The notes under the pieces: model-generated
Told to the model about the DNA's origin: nothing
Seen by the model: only the letters and a program-made list of their open reading frames with translations
Databases searched by the model: none
In this document: piece after piece, positions 1 to 6,628 of the stretch
How the letters are laid out: every line of letters starts with the position of its first letter
Numbering within the stretch: the first letter of the stretch is position 1
Virus record (IMG/VR): IMGVR_UViG_3300047388_000109
Coordinates: 1-61,194 of that record
DNA length: 61,194 nucleotides
Direction: 5' to 3' (one strand)
From: a virus
Translations under genes and position numbers: made by a program

Positions 1-45
1 CTGCCACTGCGCATCGGTCGCTACGACATCTACGACGCAGACTGA
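1..45 (+). CDS. 3' end of an upstream gene (partial)
   Basis: Frame 1 is open from the first base and ends in TGA at 43-45, encoding the tail LPLRIGRYDIYDAD. The stop lies one base before the ATG of the replication gene, the tight spacing seen throughout this phage. Too little is present to name the product. Confidence 0.5.
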   Translation: MPLRIGRYDIYDAD

Positions 46-46
46 C

Positions 47-703
47 ATGCCAAACCGCTGGATTAAGGAGCAGTACAAGTCGTCCGAGCGCCTAGAGGCA
101 GCTGGCGTACACGGGCGCGACCTGTGGGTGCGGTTGCTGGTGACGTGCGACGATCACGGGCGCTACCACGGCGACCCGAGACTGATCGCGAGCGCCTGCT
201 ACCCCCTGAACCCTGACGTCCCGAAGTGCAAGCAGGGACTCGCCGACCTCGTCGATGCCAAACTTCTGGTTATATACGAGGTGGCCGGTAAGACCTATTT
301 GCAGCTAAGGCAGTGGTACGAGCGCCCACGTTATAAGAGCCGCTTCCCGTTAGTGCCAGAAGATATAAGCAATAGAATCAATGCAGAAGACTTTAGCGAA
401 CTTCAGCATGCTAAAGCACTCTCCCCACGCCATATAACCACGTCCACGATCACGTATAGTGCGGTGGAGGGCTTTTCTGGGATTACCCCTGCTGACATGA
501 AGGTCTGGGGTGAAGCCTACCCGGCCATCAACCTTACCGGCGAGCTGGCAAAGGCGGCGGCGTGGCTGAAGGCGAACCCGAAGAACACGAAGTCGAACTA
601 CGACCGCTTCCTGACGAACTGGTTTGCCCGGTCGCAGGACCGCGCGCCGCGCGCGCCGGGCCCACGTACCAACCCTGACGGCAGCTTCAAGGTAGCTCTG
701 TGA
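47..703 (+). CDS. phage replication initiator / helicase-loader-like protein
   Basis: This 218-residue protein probably recognises the phage origin or loads the helicase encoded next to it. The N-terminus (MPNRWIKEQ, then HGRDLWVRLL and DDHGRYHGD) matches the winged-helix start of phage replisome-organiser proteins. The C-terminus (AAWLKANPKNTKSNYDRFL, then NWFARSQD) is the tail typical of phage O/DnaT-like proteins. Its TGA overlaps the GTG of the helicase gene by four bases, so the two are coupled. The family is inferred from motif resemblance; origin binding is not shown, and no iteron array is visible inside the gene. Confidence 0.6.
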   Translation: MPNRWIKEQYKSSERLEAAGVHGRDLWVRLLVTCDDHGRYHGDPRLIASACYPLNPDVPKCKQGLADLVDAKLLVIYEVAGKTYLQLRQWYERPRYKSRFPLVPEDISNRINAEDFSELQHAKALSPRHITTSTITYSAVEGFSGITPADMKVWGEAYPAINLTGELAKAAAWLKANPKNTKSNYDRFLTNWFARSQDRAPRAPGPRTNPDGSFKVAL

Positions 704-1590
704 GCGATCTTCCCATCCTGAGCCCGGTCGAGCTGGCCGGGGCAACATCTGCCCTCTACGACACCGGTCTGACGCCCGGGGACAGCACCGGGTTCGACCT
801 GCTGCGCGAGTTCTATACCGTGGGGTCGTCGCAGTGGACTTGCGTCACCGGCTACCCCGGCAGCGGTAAGTCGGAGTGGGTCGATCAGGTCATGGTCAAT
901 CTTGCCCGCAACAGCAAGTGGAAGTTCGCGCTCTACTCGCCGGAGAACTACCCGCACGAGCTGCACGTCTCGAAGCTGGCCGAGAAGTTCGTTGGCAAGC
1001 CGTTCGGTGCCGGCCCGACAGAGCGCATGTCGAAGAGCGAGCTGAGCAACGCGATGGCGTGGGTGATGGAGCACTTTATCTTCCTCGACCCGCACCAGAA
1101 GGACTACCGCTCGCTCCTCGACGCGGCGGTGAAGTTCCGCTCAGCGTCGAGGAAGTTCGGGGTGCTGCTCGACCCGTGGAACGCGCTCGAAAGCCTGCGC
1201 GCGCCGAGTATGAGCGAGACCGACTACATCGGCCGCGCGCTGACCGACGTGGTGAGCTGGGTTCGCGACTACAAGCTGCACATGTGGATCGTCGCCCACC
1301 CGGCGAAGATGCTCCGCGACTCGACCGGAGCGCGCCCAGTTCCAACGCCATACGACATCTCGGGAAGTGCCCACTGGTTCAACAAGGCCGACAACATCAT
1401 CACGGTCCACCGCCCGGACATGCACGACGACGTCACGGAAATCCACGTACAGAAGGTACGATTCAAGAATTTGGGGAGGGTAGGTGGTGGGAAGCTGCGG
1501 TACAATCGAGTCACAGGGCAGTACCATGACATCCCAACAGGATTCAAACTTGACGCAAGAGCCGAGCCGCCACCAGAGGTTCCTTGGTGA
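700..1590 (+). CDS. DnaB/Twinkle-like replicative helicase (RecA-fold)
   Basis: A 296-residue ATPase likely to unwind DNA at the phage fork. Walker A is GYPGSGKS (51-58). A Walker B-like strand is VLLDPWN (155-161), a sensor strand is WIVAHPAK (196-203), and SGSAHWFNKADN (221-232) followed by ITVHR matches the DnaB/Twinkle C-terminal signature. The N-terminal primase or DnaB-N domain is absent, so this is a helicase core only. It starts at GTG inside the previous stop. The partner initiator lies directly upstream; the polymerase must lie outside the window. Confidence 0.85.
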   Translation: MSDLPILSPVELAGATSALYDTGLTPGDSTGFDLLREFYTVGSSQWTCVTGYPGSGKSEWVDQVMVNLARNSKWKFALYSPENYPHELHVSKLAEKFVGKPFGAGPTERMSKSELSNAMAWVMEHFIFLDPHQKDYRSLLDAAVKFRSASRKFGVLLDPWNALESLRAPSMSETDYIGRALTDVVSWVRDYKLHMWIVAHPAKMLRDSTGARPVPTPYDISGSAHWFNKADNIITVHRPDMHDDVTEIHVQKVRFKNLGRVGGGKLRYNRVTGQYHDIPTGFKLDARAEPPPEVPW

Positions 1591-1852
1591 CAGCTGGGTG
1601 CTTCACTCGATTCCCCCGCAGGACGAGCGGCTGATCGCCGCCGTCGACAGTCTGCGGGAGCGTGGCCTTTGGCCGGCTGCGCCAGCTGACAGGGTGCCTC
1701 TCGACATCGCGATGGAGATTGACGCGGTTCGACACATGACACCGGAGCAGCGGCGCGACATGCCGTTCGAGGTTCACGGGAACCACTACCTGAGGAAGTT
1801 GCAGTTGGTTGCTGAAGAGCTGGGGGCAATGGGAGGGGACGATGTTGATTGA
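1526..1852 (+). CDS. hypothetical protein
   Basis: A protein of 108 residues beginning MTSQQDSNL. It overlaps the end of the helicase gene by 65 bases. An ATG further upstream at 1484 is possible but would lengthen the overlap. The body is hydrophilic with a helical stretch (HMTPEQRRDMPFEVHG, then LRKLQLVAEEL). No family recognised. The next gene starts within its last 11 bases. Confidence 0.6.
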   Translation: MTSQQDSNLTQEPSRHQRFLGDSWVLHSIPPQDERLIAAVDSLRERGLWPAAPADRVPLDIAMEIDAVRHMTPEQRRDMPFEVHGNHYLRKLQLVAEELGAMGGDDVD

Positions 1853-2135
1853 CCGCACAGCCGGCGGCCGGCTGAAGGTGAAGCCGCATGTGGAGTGGCG
1901 CGACAACGCTGTCGAGTTGATCCGCACCTTCGCACGCAATAGGACGCGGAAGTTCGCTGCGATTCACCTGATGCTGTTCGCTCAGCGCGAATGGTTCCCG
2001 GAACCGCCCGACCTGCGCGCATGGGGCCCGGCGTTGGTGCAGGCTCAGTACGACGGCATCATCAAGAAGGTCGGCACAATTAGCGCGCCCGGCTACCGCA
2101 GGGGAGCTAAGGTGACGCTGTGGCAAGCGGCGTAA
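1842..2135 (+). CDS. hypothetical protein
   Basis: A basic protein of 97 residues, MLIDRTAGGRLKVKPHV onward. The ATG at 1842 is preceded by GGGAGGGG, a strong ribosome binding site, so I prefer it over the ATG at 1809. It carries a possible helix-turn-helix-like C-terminus (YDGIIKKVGTISAPGYRRG), which is weak evidence for nucleic acid binding. Part of the overlapping early gene string. Confidence 0.65.
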   Translation: MLIDRTAGGRLKVKPHVEWRDNAVELIRTFARNRTRKFAAIHLMLFAQREWFPEPPDLRAWGPALVQAQYDGIIKKVGTISAPGYRRGAKVTLWQAA

Positions 2136-2329
2136 TCTGGACGTTGGGTGGAGGCACGATTGCTGATGACGGCAAGCCGTACTACTGCACCTACAACGAC
2201 TGGACGCTGGCGCGGTACCGAGTGAACGGCGTGTGGAAGTTCACGCTGTGGAAGGGCAAAGGAATGGTTGGCTTCTACGATTCGGTGGAGGCTGCGAACA
2301 CAACAGTCCATGAGACGGAGACGAAGTGA
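2120..2329 (+). CDS. small hypothetical protein
   Basis: 69 residues from GTG at 2120, rich in aromatic residues and probably beta-rich (YNDWTLARYRVNGVWKF). It overlaps the previous gene by 16 bases, and its stop overlaps the next GTG start. No family recognised. Confidence 0.55.
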   Translation: MASGVIWTLGGGTIADDGKPYYCTYNDWTLARYRVNGVWKFTLWKGKGMVGFYDSVEAANTTVHETETK

Positions 2330-3030
2330 GCATCCCGACGAAGTCGCTTGAGTTTTTGCTTGAGAGCTGGCGTGACCACAGCAAGACGGGGTTCCACGTC
2401 ACGTTCCTTGTGAGCCCGGAGGATCAGGAGTTCTTCAAAGCCTGTCCGCAGGGCCAGCGGTTCACGGCCGTGCTGGTGAAGTTGACCGACGAGGACAAGC
2501 CTGCACCGCTGCCGACGGCAGCCGACCTGAAGCGCGAAGAGGCGGCGCGCGCGAAGCGCGGCGCAGCGGAGGCCAAGGCGCACGGCATTACCGTGCCGGA
2601 GCTGGCTGCGCAGCAGTCGCTCCCGTTGCCGGGGCCGGGGAACATCGGGTCGCCGGAGCAGAAGGCAGAGCAGCACGCGAAGAACACAGAGATGTCGCGC
2701 GCGGTTGCTGAGCTACCGGTGGCAGAGCCGTACCATCACAAGTTCCCGTCTGGCCTCTGCGGGCTCGCCGTGAAGTGGTGCCAAGACCCGCACTTCCACC
2801 AGTGGTTGAAGAGAGACCGGCCGGTGGAGTGGGACGACGCCCGCGACGAGTCAGACATAGACGAATCGACGGCGAAGAACTTCATTTGCGGATGCTGCGG
2901 CATCGAGTCGCGCAAGGAGTTGGATACCAACGACGCGGCGGCGGCCACCTTCCGCACCGACTTCATGGGGCCGTACGCGGCGCAGAGACTGAAAGATGGA
3001 ATCGACGCCCCCTCCGACGCCCCCTTCTGA
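2326..3030 (+). CDS. hypothetical early protein with Cys-rich C-terminal segment
   Basis: 234 residues from GTG in a four-base overlap. The N-terminal part (FHVTFLVSPEDQEFFKAC) looks like a compact alpha/beta domain. A charged Ala/Lys/Glu linker follows at about 65-130, then a C-terminal domain with HFHQWL and ICGCCGIESRKELDT. The two-domain layout and position after the helicase suggest a role in DNA metabolism, but I do not recognise a family and assign no function. Confidence 0.65.
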   Translation: MSIPTKSLEFLLESWRDHSKTGFHVTFLVSPEDQEFFKACPQGQRFTAVLVKLTDEDKPAPLPTAADLKREEAARAKRGAAEAKAHGITVPELAAQQSLPLPGPGNIGSPEQKAEQHAKNTEMSRAVAELPVAEPYHHKFPSGLCGLAVKWCQDPHFHQWLKRDRPVEWDDARDESDIDESTAKNFICGCCGIESRKELDTNDAAAATFRTDFMGPYAAQRLKDGIDAPSDAPF

Positions 3031-3286
3031 GCCGAAGGTCCGCCGCATGGCGGAAGACAAGGCGTTCCACGCCAACAACGCGTACGTCGCTGAACTCGAA
3101 CGCATTCACGGCGGCGACCTGAACATGATGGTCGTGAGCGTAATCAACGCGCAGCTCAACATCCTCTCCTCGATCCACGAGGGTGACGAGAAGGCAGTCG
3201 CCGCGATCTACATGCGCAACGCTCAGGGCGTGGTGAACCGCCTGCTCGACGGAAGCGTGGAGCTGGCGAAGGGGCCGCGCCATTAA
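2996..3286 (+). CDS. hypothetical protein
   Basis: 96 residues. It starts with a Pro/Thr-rich segment and continues as a predicted helical domain (HANNAYVAELERIHGGDL, then VVSVINAQLNILSSI). It overlaps the previous gene by 35 bases in another frame. No family recognised. Confidence 0.6.
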   Translation: MESTPPPTPPSEPKVRRMAEDKAFHANNAYVAELERIHGGDLNMMVVSVINAQLNILSSIHEGDEKAVAAIYMRNAQGVVNRLLDGSVELAKGPRH

Positions 3287-3302
3287 CTTCCGCTCACGCA
3301 AG

Positions 3303-3599
3303 TTGCTTGACCTCGCGCACCGCATCAATGTTTGCACGAACTGCTGCTGCTATGTTGTCGAGGGCTGCGAGCCGGCGCACGAGAACGGAGTGGAGTCCGG
3401 CAAGGGGTTCGGCATCAAGGCACACGACCATCGTCACGCTGCCCTATGTCATGCATGCCACGCGTGGTACGATCAAGGAAACACGATGGACCCGTCTGGC
3501 CTTTACGGGCCGAGCAAGTCAGACAAGGCTGAGATGTGGAACCGGTCGCACAAGTTGACGTACGACCGCTATTGGCAAGAGGGATGGATTTCGGTATGA
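3303..3599 (+). CDS. DUF1364-like phage nuclease-domain protein
   Basis: A small metal-binding protein like the DUF1364/NinB-neighbourhood nucleases of lambdoid phages. It shows clustered cysteines (CTNCCCYVVEGC), AHENGVESGKGFGIKAHDHR and CHACHAWYDQG, the CxxC/HNH-like core of that family. TTG at 3303 gives 98 residues. The frame stays open upstream and reads INFRSRKLLDLAHRI from an ATT at 3282. Homologues as I recall them begin with a similar RSxKLxD stretch, and GAAGGGG lies 7-8 bases before that ATT. The true start may therefore be ATT 3282. Confidence 0.7.
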   Translation: MLDLAHRINVCTNCCCYVVEGCEPAHENGVESGKGFGIKAHDHRHAALCHACHAWYDQGNTMDPSGLYGPSKSDKAEMWNRSHKLTYDRYWQEGWISV

Positions 3600-3883
3600 G
3601 CGAGCCGACCGTTCAAGTCATTCGCCCCGCCGGCTTCGAGTCATTCGACACGTCGCGTGAGGGTGACCTGCCTGAGTGGCGGGCCCTGCGCGCGCTGCTG
3701 GTGTCGCCGTCTGGGCGCAAGGCGCTGACCGTCGCGATGCTGGCGACCGAGACGCCTGACGCATGCTTCGGGCGCGTGCTCCAGTTCTGCAAGGCCAAAA
3801 GCAAGGCTGACCTGCTTCAGGGTGAGCCGCTTCTGTGGGTGAGACGGCTCATCGCGCGAGCCGCAAACGTGAGGGCGACTTGA
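3596..3883 (+). CDS. hypothetical protein
   Basis: 95 residues from ATG 3596 in an ATGA overlap with the DUF1364 gene. The longer frame from 3536 would run inside its neighbour and is unlikely. Mostly helical, with a basic C-terminus (LLWVRRLIARAANVRAT). It sits between the nuclease-like gene and the Q-like gene. No family recognised. Confidence 0.65.
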   Translation: MSEPTVQVIRPAGFESFDTSREGDLPEWRALRALLVSPSGRKALTVAMLATETPDACFGRVLQFCKAKSKADLLQGEPLLWVRRLIARAANVRAT

Positions 3884-4416
3884 GACCAACCCTTAGAGAG
3901 GCAATGGCGATGACCATCGCCCACGGCGACCTGCGCCACAACATCCTGCGCGAGACCGGTGCTGACCGCATCGGAGCCCTCGGCCGCGCCGATCCACTGG
4001 GGGCCGCGCTCTGGCGCGTCTCGGACGACCACGACCACCGCTCGATGATCGCCGCCACCCGGATGCTCGCGCAGCAGCTGCGCCGGTCCCGGGAGTCGCT
4101 TCCCATCCTGATGCGTCTGGCCTCGGCCGTCATCCGAGAGTGGCTGGACAACAAGTGCCGGAAGTGCAAGGGCCGGGGTTTCATGATGAACGAGGAGCAG
4201 GTGGTTCACGTCTGCACGCACTGCCGTGGGGAGACCATCCGCCGGCCGTCGGACGCCGAGCGCTGCCGAGCCCTGAAGATCGACCGCCGGGCATACCCCA
4301 AGTGGGAGCGCCGGTTCGCCGACGCCCACGCCGTAGTCGCCAACGCCAACGACGCCGCCCGCCGGCAAGTCGCGCGTCAGCTGGAGCGCGGTTGGCGTGC
4401 TGAGCTGGTCGACTGA
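3880..4416 (+). CDS. Q-like late antitermination protein candidate (zinc finger)
   Basis: 178 residues from TTG 3880, coupled by TTGA to the previous gene (an ATG frame start at 3835 is less likely). A DnaJ-like zinc finger is formed by Cys93, Cys96, Cys112 and Cys115 (CRKCKGRG, then CTHCRGE), followed by a basic C-terminus with a possible helix-turn-helix (RRAYPKWERRFADAH). Lambda-type Q proteins carry a comparable zinc finger. The gene is followed at once by a promoter and a strong terminator, then by lysis genes, the order expected for a Q regulon. Function is inferred from finger plus context. Confidence 0.6.
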   Translation: MRPTLREAMAMTIAHGDLRHNILRETGADRIGALGRADPLGAALWRVSDDHDHRSMIAATRMLAQQLRRSRESLPILMRLASAVIREWLDNKCRKCKGRGFMMNEEQVVHVCTHCRGETIRRPSDAERCRALKIDRRAYPKWERRFADAHAVVANANDAARRQVARQLERGWRAELVD

Positions 4417-4440
4417 TATAACCGCTGGATATAACGGCAG
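4415..4440 (+). repeat. tandem 13-bp direct repeat at the late promoter
   Basis: Two abutting 13-mers, GATATAACCGCTG (4415-4427) and GATATAACGGCAG (4428-4440), differ at two positions. They start at the stop codon of the Q-like gene and overlap the -35 region of the promoter below, so they could be the DNA site for the Q-like protein. Confidence 0.7.
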
Positions 4441-4454
4441 TGGTGTGGTACACT
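4426..4454 (+). promoter_or_regulatory. candidate late promoter with extended -10
   Basis: TGGATA (4426-4431), a 17-base spacer and TACACT (4449-4454), with TGG just before the -10 giving an extended -10. Transcription would start about 35-40 bases before the terminator stem. Identified by motif only. Confidence 0.45.
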
Positions 4455-4499
4455 TGAAGTAGTAGAACCACGGGCGGAAGTGGCGGGCCCGCGATGAGC

Positions 4500-4568
4500 A
4501 AGGCGAGCACAAGCGAAAGGCCGCAGGACACCGTGGTCGTGAGTCGCTTCTGCTCGCCTTTTTCTTTT
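4500..4568 (+). terminator. strong intrinsic terminator upstream of the lysis genes
   Basis: A ten-pair stem (AAGGCGAGCA 4500-4509 with TGCTCGCCTT 4551-4560), a C/C mismatch, then six more pairs (4511-4516 with 4544-4549), followed by a T-rich run to 4567. It sits in the leader between the Q-like gene and the lysis genes, a tR'-like position that would need antitermination for downstream expression. Confidence 0.8.
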
Positions 4569-4587
4569 GTTATCAAGGAGATAAACC

Positions 4588-4605
4588 ATGAGTTTGAAGG
4601 CATAA
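4588..4605 (+). other. five-codon leader ORF
   Basis: ATG at 4588 reads MSLKA then TAA at 4603. The only good ribosome binding site here, AAGGAG at 4575-4580, is spaced for this mini-ORF and not for the next ATG at 4610. It may load ribosomes that reinitiate four bases downstream, or the 4610 gene may be translated weakly. It is too short to judge as a peptide gene. Confidence 0.35.
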
Positions 4606-4609
4606 CACC

Positions 4610-5035
4610 ATGACACCAACGCGCAAGCCCTCTGGGCATACGGTGTCCAATGAGGTCTTGAGCGAGCAGGTCAAGGGCGTCTCTGGTCGCATCGACCAGA
4701 TCGACGTCACGCTTCGAGCCGTAGCCGAGTCGCTGACCGCGTTCGTTCGTCTGGAGGAGCGCCACGCGGCGCTCATCAAGCAGGTGGAGACCATCGTCAC
4801 CGAGATGACCACGCATCGCGAGGAAGACGACGATAGGCACGAGTTGATAGACGCGCGCATCAAGAGCGTGGAGTCGTCGCTACCCGGTCTGAGGGAGGTT
4901 CGGAGATGGGTGATCTCGTTGGTGCTCGGCGTGGTGGCGCTGGTTGGGATCGGCATCTACAACGGCTACATGAGCCACGAGCGCTCGACCACGCCGCAGC
5001 CGGTCTACAGCTCTCCGGGGCCCGTGGAACGCTGA
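4610..5035 (+). CDS. coiled-coil membrane protein of the lysis region
   Basis: 141 residues. A long amphipathic coiled coil (about 15-95, with repeats such as EQVKGVSGRIDQIDVTLRAV) is followed by one membrane segment (WVISLVLGVVALVGIGIY) and a short polar tail. This layout resembles XhlA-type hemolysin/holin accessory proteins and some antiholins. It overlaps the endolysin start by one base, supporting a lysis role. It could instead be a small virion membrane protein. Confidence 0.65.
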   Translation: MTPTRKPSGHTVSNEVLSEQVKGVSGRIDQIDVTLRAVAESLTAFVRLEERHAALIKQVETIVTEMTTHREEDDDRHELIDARIKSVESSLPGLREVRRWVISLVLGVVALVGIGIYNGYMSHERSTTPQPVYSSPGPVER

Positions 5036-5676
5036 TGGGCTGGCGTGACTCGCTCGTCAGCGTCTTCTCGGGTTCGCCACCCGACGGTACGACCCCACCT
5101 GCCGCGACGTCACCCGCCGGGCCCGCGCCGTACGAGATTTCGCACCTGCTGGCGGCTGGGATCGAACGCAGGCTCGCTGCTGTCTACCTCGACCCACTGA
5201 ACGCGGCGGCCATCAAGTTCGACATCGTTACCCCCATCCGGGCGGCGATGTTCCTCGCCCAGATCGCATGGGAGTCCGAGGACTTCAAGGCGGTCGAGGA
5301 AATCTGGGGTCCGACCCCGGCGCAGGTGGGCTACGAGAACCGGGCCGACCTTGGCAACAACCGCCCGGACGCTGGCGGCCCCGGCAACGGCCGCAGATGG
5401 GCCGGACACGGGCTCATTCAGGTCACCGGGTACCTGAACCACCTCGCTATGGCGAACTACTTCGGCATCCCCATCGACGGCATCGTGGCGTGGCTCAAGA
5501 CGCCTGAGGGTGGATGCCAGAGCGCCGCCATGTACTGGTTCACCCACGGTTGCAACGAGCTGGCCGACCGGGGTGACTTCATTGGGGTGACAAGGAAGAT
5601 AAACGGCGGCACCAACGGGTTGCCCGGGCGCAACGCCATCTTCAGCGCCCTCGTCAAGGCATTTGGGCTTGCATGA
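5035..5676 (+). CDS. endolysin, GH19 chitinase-like muramidase
   Basis: 213 residues; cleaves the glycan chains of peptidoglycan at the end of infection. ATG 5035 overlaps the previous TGA (TGATG). The GH19 fold is indicated by FLAQIAWESEDF (73-84, Glu80 the expected catalytic acid; many relatives have HES here), YENRADLGNNRPD (100-112), GHGLIQVTGYLNH (124-136) and INGGTNGLPGR near the C-terminus. The N-terminus has a Pro/Thr-rich linker (14-32) and no export signal, so a holin would be needed for release. Confidence 0.85.
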   Translation: MGWRDSLVSVFSGSPPDGTTPPAATSPAGPAPYEISHLLAAGIERRLAAVYLDPLNAAAIKFDIVTPIRAAMFLAQIAWESEDFKAVEEIWGPTPAQVGYENRADLGNNRPDAGGPGNGRRWAGHGLIQVTGYLNHLAMANYFGIPIDGIVAWLKTPEGGCQSAAMYWFTHGCNELADRGDFIGVTRKINGGTNGLPGRNAIFSALVKAFGLA

Positions 5677-5697
5677 GGGCGATGCCTCTGGCATACT
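5669..5697 (+). promoter_or_regulatory. candidate promoter before the nucleotide-hydrolase gene
   Basis: TTGCAT (5669-5674), 17 bases, CATACT (5692-5697), with TGG before the -10. It begins at the end of the endolysin gene, 34 bases before the next ATG. Motif-based only. Confidence 0.35.
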
Positions 5698-5730
5698 CCA
5701 GTACCCACTAACCCACGTAAGGGGTAGCAG

Positions 5731-6207
5731 ATGGCTTCGTACGTCGACGTTGACCCGAACCAGAAGTTCGATCCGTTCTACGAAAAGCCGACGCCGGACC
5801 CGGCCCTCGTGCCGCCCGCGTTGCGCAAGCCTGAATTCCAAGTAAAGGACAGCGGTGTGCGGCATGAGTTCGAGTCCGGCATGCGCCGCGACACGTCCGA
5901 CAACAAGACCGACGTCGAGCTGATCTTCAACGGCCCGATGGCGGACCGCTGGGCAGAACACCTCACCAAGGGTGCGATCAAGTACCCTGACCCGGAAATC
6001 GGCGAGGCGAACTGGATGCGCGCCAACGGCAAGGCCGAGATGGTGCGCTTTCGCAAGTCAGCTGTGCGGCACTTCCGCCAGTGGCTCCGAGGTGACATCG
6101 ACGAGGATCACGCGTCAGCCGTGTTTTTCAACATCAACGGTTACGAGTACACCAAGGGGAAACTGGATGACGACAATCGCAGCCAACCGTCGAGGGATGT
6201 CGGCTGA
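5731..6207 (+). CDS. dATP/dGTP diphosphohydrolase-like protein (DUF5664 family)
   Basis: 158 residues. MRRDTSDNKTDVELI, GPMADRWAEHLTKGAIKY, then GEANWMRANGKAEMVRF and SAVRHFRQWLRGDIDEDHA match the all-alpha NTP pyrophosphohydrolase domain that includes MazZ of diaminopurine phages. The acidic and His residues (E, E, D, D, H) would bind magnesium and hydrolyse dNTPs to dNMPs. Many phages with ordinary DNA carry this family, so a role in nucleotide pool control is the safe reading. The next gene overlaps its end by 41 bases. Confidence 0.7.
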   Translation: MASYVDVDPNQKFDPFYEKPTPDPALVPPALRKPEFQVKDSGVRHEFESGMRRDTSDNKTDVELIFNGPMADRWAEHLTKGAIKYPDPEIGEANWMRANGKAEMVRFRKSAVRHFRQWLRGDIDEDHASAVFFNINGYEYTKGKLDDDNRSQPSRDVG

Positions 6208-6628
6208 TCGCAAGATCAGCGGCTACAACTACACGACACCGAAAATTCAGATCATCGGCGACTCCATCGTTGGGGTGGCCGGCCTCGTGACGGCCACCAA
6301 CAAGTTCTTCACGTGGTTCCGTGCCGGGTGCCCTGCGGACGGCGCTCCAGAGCTGGTGGAGCTGGACAAGGAGAACGACTCGCCGTTCAGCGCTCTTGTG
6401 CTCAACCGAAGAGGGTTGTTCATCTACAACGAGGCGTGTGAGCCGGACAAGGTGGTCGAGGCCAACATGGCAATCGGCACCGGAGGTGACGTTGCCGTCT
6501 ACTGCATGCGTATCCGGGGGATGTCTCCGGCTGCTGCTGTGCGCGAGGCGGCGCGTCTTGAGGCAGCGCTTACTGGACCGAAGGTCGACAGCATCCCGCT
6601 GTCGGCGGTGCCCAAGGTGAAGGGATGA
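6167..6628 (+). CDS. HslV/20S proteasome-like Ntn hydrolase
   Basis: 153 residues. The start at ATG 6167 gives MTTIAANRRGMSADRKIS; removing Met would expose Thr as N-terminal nucleophile, as in HslV (TTI). The Asp of SADRK and the Lys of YTTPKIQIIGDSIVGVAG sit where the HslV Asp17 and Lys33 fall, and GVAGLVTAT is the expected beta strand plus helix. The C-terminal GTGGDVAVYCMRIRG and AAAVREAARLE also fit the proteasome fold. It would be a self-compartmentalised protease or amidase; the substrate is unknown. No HslU-like ATPase is nearby. Confidence 0.7.
   Translation: MTTIAANRRGMSADRKISGYNYTTPKIQIIGDSIVGVAGLVTATNKFFTWFRAGCPADGAPELVELDKENDSPFSALVLNRRGLFIYNEACEPDKVVEANMAIGTGGDVAVYCMRIRGMSPAAAVREAARLEAALTGPKVDSIPLSAVPKVKG

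Noticed and set aside
5268-5507. Alternate-frame ORFs inside the endolysin gene
   Set aside because: Arg/Pro/Gly-rich shadows of the GH19 frame without ribosome sites.
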